A stretch of 64,000 bases of DNA from the NCBI GenBank assembly GCA_023653785.1, contig JAMKCH010078666.1, positions 30,642 to 94,641 of the forward strand, given 5' to 3'. A model generated the notes under the pieces. It did no database searches and was not told the origin of the DNA. It worked only from the letters and a program-made list of their open reading frames with translations. Shown here in pieces: positions 58,435 through 64,000 of this stretch (position 1 is the first letter of the stretch; every line of letters starts with the position of its first letter). Position numbers and translations under genes: made by a program. The stretch is from Ophioderma brevispina (lineage: Eukaryota; Echinodermata; Ophiuroidea; Amphilepidida; Ophiodermatidae).

Positions 58435-61400
58435 TGGCGCCCAATTGGGCGTTTTTCTAATTTTCTTTATTTGAAATGACACGAGAGATTTACGACATCA
58501 AATTAAGTTAAACTGGGATTTCAGTTTTAACACATTTGCGCACAATTGGGGTTTCTATTTTCGTTCATTGAAATGACAGGAGATTTTACGTACATCAAAT
58601 TAAAGCTTTAACTTAAAGATCACGGAGAAATGCAATGAGACTTGATGTGGTTTGGTTGTATTCAACGTCTACAAGGTGAGGGGTAGAAAGCATTCCAATA
58701 TTTGGGTGGTGCGACATCATTATGAAAATCGATGGATTTTTCAGGGAGTAATACAAAAATTCCAGGTGACTGGGGGTGGCTCTATTCATGACACGACTGA
58801 AAATCAATGTTTCACAAATGATTTGTGCACTGGAGTGTATTCTTCTTTCTGGCACCTGTTATTGGAATGGATGCACCATAAAGATTTGTAGTAGGTTTTA
58901 TAATCTCATTTCCGGGACCTTTTAAGGATTGCATTGGTTTACCATATTTGACACCCCCAAATTAGGCGCCTTTTTATTCTTTATTTGAAATGACAGGAAG
59001 GTGTAACCTACGTTAAATTAAAGCTTACAAAACTATGTGAGGTCAAAGGTCACATACAAAAGGTCCAATGGGAGATCAAGTGTAACAAGGCGATGGGTTC
59101 TATTGAATCTTATATAATGTATCAACACACTACTTTAAATCAGTTATTATTTATTATTCATACATGTTTCTGTAATTAAAGTGCAACTTCAAAACTAGAA
59201 AAACCACTATTCCTCTAAAGGCTCTTTGAATGTCGTCTTATTTTTTTCAAAATTATGCCTGGCGACCCGCCAGAAGTTTTTTTTAAATACTTGTTTTTTT
59301 TTCTATAGGTCTGAATGCATCTGTGCTGAAATTAAAGGATGGACATTCTGCTTCTAATGGCCTGGTACACCATCATTGGCAAGGTCATGTACCCTATACC
59401 TACAGGCAGCAATATCCCAAAATCCGGCTATTCAAACCTCCAACTCAGTACAACTCAACTTTTATCTCAGGGTTGTTAAAAAGTTTTGTGTAAAAAAAAG
59501 TTCATGTTGTTCACTGTTTATGGCATTTTATCAGTCATTATGGGAGTACAAGAAATAAGGTTACGTGTAATGGCCTGCTTGCCATTTGATACATATGGTG
59601 CTATATATTAGGATGACTTAAGCAAGATTAGCAATTAAAGCAAATATTTTTGAAGAGCGTTCCCAATTTTTCAAACATTTTGAAATTTTCACAGTTTGCA
59701 TTGGTAACTGGCTATAAACTATACCTGTTGAAGGGATAAGCTAAAATATCTATGTGTCACAACGAAGGAATTTTGTAAGGAAATCATTAAGATCGTAGAT
59801 CTCGGATAATAATTAAACGGCTGCTGGAAAAGGCCTTCCAATGTCGAAATACGGTGAAATAACGCCCTATGTCTACGCTATCCATTAGTTGTTTATTGGT
59901 TCAGGCAAGTCAAAGTAGAGGTTATTTTCTTTTGAGTCGGTAGCAATATCACATGACGACATAAAGTAGCGTTTCCAGCCCTACCATTAAGTCAAATTGG
60001 GATTTTCCAAATACAAAATTGTTTATTTACGATAAATACGCATTTTAGCATTCTCGTGCGCAAGTCTCGTTTCCTAGACAATGTTCAACATAACTTGGTA
60101 AAACTATCAAATTTTGAAAATACTACCCCCCCCTCAGGTTTTCCCCGGACTTGTAAAAACCCCTTGTTTGGGGGCCAAAATTTAATGTAATGTCAATGAC
60201 ATGTTGGGCTCCTTTTCATCCAAAAACAAAAACATCCACCGGGCGGGGCTAGGTAAGATACAGGGTGATCCCCAAAGTTATGGAGGGGGGGGGGGGGTGG
60301 CAACCCACCCCCCCTTCGGAGAGAAGTACTAACATGCCTAACACAACACAGGAACATTACAGAAACTTGATTTTGGGACCAAATAGATAGCTATGGTCTT
60401 CATCTTTTATGATATCCAATGAAGTACCAACATGCTAGCATTACGTCACAATGGAGTAATTAGAAGTTCCATTTCCATAGAGAAACACAGTGTGAAAAAT
60501 TCCAATTTTTGCAAAAAAGGTTAGGAGGAAAGCAGATTTTCTGTGGTTTTTGACCTTATTGCTGGGAAATGAATAGTTTTTATAATAAACAGCATTTTTA
60601 GAGTATAATAAGGGTTTTTAGTATCCCAATTTTCCACCCTATATTCAGTATTTCGTACTTAACTCAACCACATGACGTTTCATGGTGATGTCATAATGGG
60701 GATGTTGGTACTTATTTTGGTACAATGGAAAAGACGAAGAAGAAACTCTAAAGCTATCCGTTGGTGTCACAGATTTACAGGAATCTGGTGTTGCAGGTAC
60801 GAAAATTCAAGGGGGGGGTGGTATTTCCACCCCCCCTTTCGGGGTTTTGTTACAAAAAATGGTCCAGGTAGACGAGGGTTAAAAATCAGTTTTCCAGTCT
60901 TTATATGGGAGAATGGCTTAATATAGAGGGCGCTTATAACATACAAATCCTGACCTTTGTGGCCTATATGGCAGTGAGGACGCGTCCGTGTGGTCTAGCG
61001 GCCAAAGTGCAGGACTCATGATCAATTAGACCGTGAAAATCGGAGTTCAACCTCCCACTATGGCAACGTGTTGTGGTCCCGGGCAAGCCAATTAGTCTCA
61101 ATTGCCATGCCTCGTCCACCAAGCGAAAGCTGGGTAGCTGCTATGGGGAAATAATACAATCTAACTGCGGAGAGGCCTTGTGTGCTTGTAAGGCATGAAT
61201 TCGAGCAGCCACCTAAATGAAGCAAAATGATGGTGACGATTTCTGAAGGGCGGGGGGCGTACCGTAGTAATAATTGTCAAACGTGCTTTGAGCCTGTGGG
61301 GATTAAGCGCTTATATAAAAAACTGGTTATTATTATTTATTATATATGGGCCATAAATCATCAGTTGTCAAAATTGTGTCGCATGCTTTAAAATGTTCTA

Positions 61401-62040
61401 AAAAATAAAAGAGACCAATTTGGTATCCATGGGTCAAACAGACATTATCCACATCAAATCCATACAGACATATGGTGACAGCTGAATGCTAAGGGCCACA
61501 GCATAGCTGGCCAGAACCCCCCCCCCAAAAAAAAAAAAATATTAAAATTTTAAGGTATTTCTTTGGCTGTAAGGGGGGTGAGCATAAATTGAGTTCCTTT
61601 AAATGGGAGACTTGAAAATGATCAGTATATACCCCCTTCTGAAGGAAAATGATAACAGCCCTATAAGATTTAAAATGGGTTAATTTTGTGTTCCTACAGA
61701 AGGCCAACATGACAGACAGCCGTCATACAGATCCCTCCAGCCCCTGAATCTATTGGCTCCTACAGATTGCAGCATTTAACAAAACTAAACCGACGCCCAG
61801 GAAAGCCAAGCTAAAAGACAGAAAACATCTCCATGCCTCACTTACCATGTGATACAGAGCGCCCTCTATGCTGCTGTGTTTGAAAACCAGAAGTGAAAGG
61901 CCTTGAGTGGTGATACCATTTTAGTGGAGAAAGGCATGGTGGGTGGGGGACACTGCTGGTCGGGCAAGATGATATCTAAGTATGATTAAATTACTGTTAC
62001 CAATGGTGTTATACATGAACTGTCCGAGGTTATGTTTCCT
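55957..62040 (+). CDS. secreted multi-domain fasciclin (FAS1) protein gene, partial and broken
   Basis: FAS1 domains are about 130-residue extracellular adhesion modules, as in TGFBI, periostin and fasciclin I. Three exons are visible: 55957 onward (signal peptide and most of FAS1-1), 59309-59470 (end of FAS1-1) and 61700-62040 (FAS1-2). More exons probably lie beyond or between; a short segment between P-I-P-T and KANMTD is not placed. Exon 1 is clean. Exon 2 has one inserted base, and exon 3 has several one-base shifts plus in-frame TGA at 61894 and TAA at 61987. This fits either a recent pseudogene or homopolymer-type sequencing errors (one shift is a C-run length change). Introns contain minisatellites, a SINE and two 490-bp repeats. 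Confidence 0.7.
56402..58139. other. FAS1 intron, no further exon recognised
   Basis: Contains C and G tracts (G22 at 56826-56845) and AT-rich DNA. No FAS1-like coding found. Confidence 0.45.
58140..59035. repeat. ~105-bp minisatellite in FAS1 intron
   Basis: Units contain TTTATTTGAAATGACAGGAG, ACATCAAATTAAAGC, AACTTGGG and TTTGCGCCCAATTGGGCGTT. About five units lie at 58140-58625 and one more at 58945-59035 after 320 bp of other sequence. One unit carries a T32 tract (58398-58426 and flanks). Confidence 0.8.
59040..59052 (+). promoter_or_regulatory. perfect DR1 sequence (AGGTCAAAGGTCA)
   Basis: Matches the consensus direct repeat with one-base spacing bound by RXR/HNF4-type nuclear receptors. 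It sits in a FAS1 intron just after a minisatellite unit. TGACCT-rich repeats are common in this window, so it may be incidental. Confidence 0.2.
59309..59470 (+). CDS. FAS1 gene exon 2: end of FAS1-1
   Basis: Preceded by a nine-T pyrimidine tract and TCTATAG. Encodes LNASVLKLKDGHSASNGLVH and then, after a one-base insertion near 59374, HIGKVMYPIPTG. This is the conserved FAS1 C-terminal block (NG-x-x-H-x-I-xx-VL-xP); the usual Asp of HVID is Gly here. The exon's 3' end is unclear because no consensus GT donor follows. The corrected frame meets TAA at 59477. Confidence 0.65.
59640..60125 (+). repeat. 490-bp interspersed repeat, copy A
   Basis: Shares order and text with 62083-62570: GAAGAGxGxxCCCAATTTT, TTGGTAACTGGCT, AAGGAATxTTGT, ATAATTAAACGGCTG, CCATTAGTT, TTGGTTCAG, TTCTAGACAA, AAATATCAAATTT. 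No clear terminal repeats or coding. Confidence 0.75.
60126..60971. other. FAS1 intron, no gene recognised
   Basis: C and G runs at 60127, 60285 and 60812 probably mark MITE-like pieces. No exon recognised. Confidence 0.4.
60972..61342 (+). mobile_element. tRNA-derived SINE
   Basis: Pol III-like A box TGGTCTAGCGG at 60991 and B box GAGTTCAACCTC at 61042, then a body and an L2-like 3' tail (AAGCGCTTATATAAAAAACT followed by (ATT)n). TATATGG is at 60965-60971 and 61343-61349, a likely target duplication. The tail similarity suggests mobilisation by L2-type elements in the same genome. Confidence 0.75.
61700..62040 (+). CDS. FAS1 gene exon 3: FAS1-2 domain
   Basis: Follows acceptor TTTTGTGTTCCTACAG. 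In successive frames it reads KANMTDSRHTDPSSP, then LNLLAPTDC (FAS1 APTD motif), KLKDRKHLHASLT, HVIQSALYAAVFENQK (YHV region, Y lost to an indel), KALSGDTILVEKGMVGGG, then ITVTNGVIHELSEVMFP. Every landmark of a FAS1 domain appears in order over about 340 bp, so the identification is firm although the frame is broken. After MFP the sequence runs into the interspersed repeat at 62083. Confidence 0.65.
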
Positions 62041-62082
62041 CAGGAGTTTGGAAGAGTTAAAAGCAAGAATAGCACATTTTTT

Positions 62083-62570
62083 TTGAAGAGTGCCCCAATT
62101 TTCCAAAAAAAGTGAGATTTTTACACAGTTGCAATTGGTAACTGGCTAGTAAACTTTACCTGGGATGGTTTAAGATCAAAATGCTAGGTGTGCAAAGGAA
62201 GGAATGTTGTTAATTAGAATAATAATTCGGAGATCTTCGTAATAATTAAACGGCTGTTAGAAAATGCCTTCCAATAAGAAATAGCCGGGAAATAGCGCCA
62301 TGTACGTGTCTATGCTCATCCATTAGTTTTTGATATTGGTTCAGCAAGTCAAGTTAGAGGTCATGGTTTGAGGTGGCACTATTCATCATGGACGGACAAA
62401 ACTTAGCATTTCCAGCCCTGCCAATAAAGTACAATCTGAGTGATTCCAAATCTAATTACAAAATCGCGTAGTTTATGATAAAAGGCATTTTTGAGCCTTC
62501 TCACTCGCAGGTATAGTGTTCTAGACAATTACAACATAACTGTGCAAAAATATCAAATTTGAAAATTGGG
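62083..62570 (+). repeat. 490-bp interspersed repeat, copy B
   Basis: Second full-length copy of the 59640 repeat, starting within about 40 bp of the FAS1-2 coding end and closing at a G8 run. Confidence 0.75.
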
Positions 62571-62639
62571 GGGGGCACTCTTCAGAAATGTGCTGTTATT
62601 GCTTTGAATTGCCATTTGGTTGTAAAATTATTTTGTCTA

Positions 62640-63245
62640 TCTCCTACTAGGTCTAATACTATTTTGTCAAAATCTATATGAAAATGCTATTCCATTAGTC
62701 AAAATAACCAATTAAGTCTTGATAACTATTGGGCAGTACAATATGCATTTAGTCCAATAAACATTTGGTGTAGTGGGACTATTTGGTATAATAACAATTT
62801 CGTCCAATAACCTTTGATCTATAACATTTTAGTCCAATAACCTTTTGGTCTAATATCCATTTGGACCAATAGCTCTTTGGGCCTTAACCCAGGCCATAAC
62901 CATAATAACCATTTGGTGTAATACCACTTAGTTAATAACTATTTGGTCTAATAACCATTGCGACATTAATTATACTTATTAATCATTTAGTCAAATAATC
63001 ATTGGCACATAACCAATAAACATTTGATCTTAAGTAAAAACCACTGGTTTAATAACCATTTAGTCCAATTAGCAGTTATAATAAACATTGGTCTACATAC
63101 ACAAAACCATTGGTCCAATAATTAGTCTAATAACTATTTGGTCTAATAACCTGGACATTATTACTGCATGATTTTAGACCAAATGGTTATGAGACCAAGT
63201 GATCTAGACCAAATGGTTACTAGACCAAATGGTTACTAAATCAAG
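62640..63245. repeat. TTTGGTCTAATAACCA minisatellite with inverted end
   Basis: Degenerate units of about 17-20 bp (ATTTGGTCTAATAACC). From about 63165 the units switch to the complement (AGACCAAATGGTTA), so the array ends in an inversion. Same core as the 16685-17010 array. Confidence 0.8.
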
Positions 63246-63720
63246 CCTGGTTATTTTGTACCTCAATGGCCACATCAAGCCATTTGGGCAGAAAAACTAT
63301 ATTGTAGTCCTAATTTTGAAATACCAGCTTGACCCAACAAGAGGATGCATACAATGCAACATGAATAAGAAAGTGTAACATGCGCCCCAATAGTTGCTGA
63401 GGGACATATCACTTCTGTGAAATCTTTTGAAGTACACTCTGTTGACAATTGAATCTCTACATGCTCATGTAGTCAGTTTAATGCAGGTTTCATGTTTTTT
63501 AGAGGTTTAGGTGATAACATAACTGACCCGGATTACTGCAGTGGGTTATACTTCGCAGACTGTTTGCTTCTCAGTAACAAAAGAATTGACTTTTATGCTT
63601 TTTGGAACAGAATATTTTAGTTAGGATTTGTTGTTATGATAATGAAATGTCATGGGACTTTTAGAATTTGTCAGCATTTTTTATCAAATGTAATGATATT
63701 TAGAGTAGTACAGTGAGTTC
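63246..63720. other. no gene recognised
   Basis: AT-rich DNA without splice-flanked coding frame or identified repeat. Confidence 0.4.
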
Positions 63721-64000
63721 AGCAATGCATTTTGGGATTGATTTAAACCACCCTCTACTCCTGATATGTGTATAGCAGTAAAAGCTAAATATTAGCAATG
63801 CATTATGGGATTGATTTAAACCACCTCTACTCCTGATATGTGTATAGCAGTAAAAGCTAAATATTAGCAATGCATTAAGGGATTGATTTAAACCACCCTC
63901 TACTCCTGATATGTGTATAGCAGTAAAAGCTAAATATTAGCAATGCATTAAGGGATTGATTTAAACCACCCTCTACTCCTGATATGTGTATAGCAGTAAA
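63721..64000. repeat. 73-bp tandem repeat running off the window
   Basis: Units start AGCAATGCATTnnGGGATTG at 63721, 63794, 63866 and 63939 (period 72-73), nearly identical. The fourth unit is cut by the window end, so the array continues. Confidence 0.95.

Overview
This is intron- and repeat-rich eukaryotic nuclear DNA, AT-rich, with no operons, ribosome binding sites or bacterial gene layout. Many non-LTR retrotransposon relics of L2/CR1, RTE-like and jockey-like type, numerous hAT-like MITEs, tRNA-derived SINE material, frequent long G/C/A/T homopolymers and an excess of the octamer TAGGCCTA point to a marine invertebrate. An echinoderm or a related deuterostome is my best guess, at low confidence.

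Two loci look like host genes. (1) On the minus strand at 8514-2071 a chain of five short exons has good splice sites, and the reading phases agree at all four junctions. It ends at a stop codon at 2071. I do not recognise the protein, which looks helical and Leu-rich. (2) On the plus strand a secreted fasciclin (FAS1) protein starts at 55957 with a signal peptide and most of a first FAS1 domain. The end of that domain is on an exon at 59309, and a second FAS1 domain is on an exon at 61700-62040. The later exons carry one-base frameshifts and in-frame stops, so the locus is either decaying or has uncorrected sequencing indels. Lower-confidence exon candidates are at 15472, 15912, 16514 (a 23-nt microexon) and 21355.

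Layout: 1-8.5 kb, unknown minus gene with intronic MITEs and a GTCCGCAAC motif cluster. 8.5-14 kb, repeats and an L2 element split by a 1.26-kb element with a 9-bp target duplication. 14-22 kb, MITEs, a minisatellite and exon candidates. 24-26 kb, a minus-strand retrotransposon with a CGKWIHGRC motif, split by insertions. 27-33 kb, MITEs, minisatellite and tandem SINE-like units. 34-42 kb, RTE-like, CR1-like, L2 and Tc1/mariner relics plus an unclassified ORF island at 37.74-38.55 kb. 43-52 kb, a TIR element, another L2, RT relics and a GC-rich island. 53-55 kb, hAT MITEs and a near-perfect inverted duplication. 56-64 kb, the FAS1 gene, whose introns hold minisatellites, a SINE and two copies of a roughly 490-bp repeat.

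All mobile-element coding regions seen are broken; none appears autonomous. The two putative genes show no functional link.
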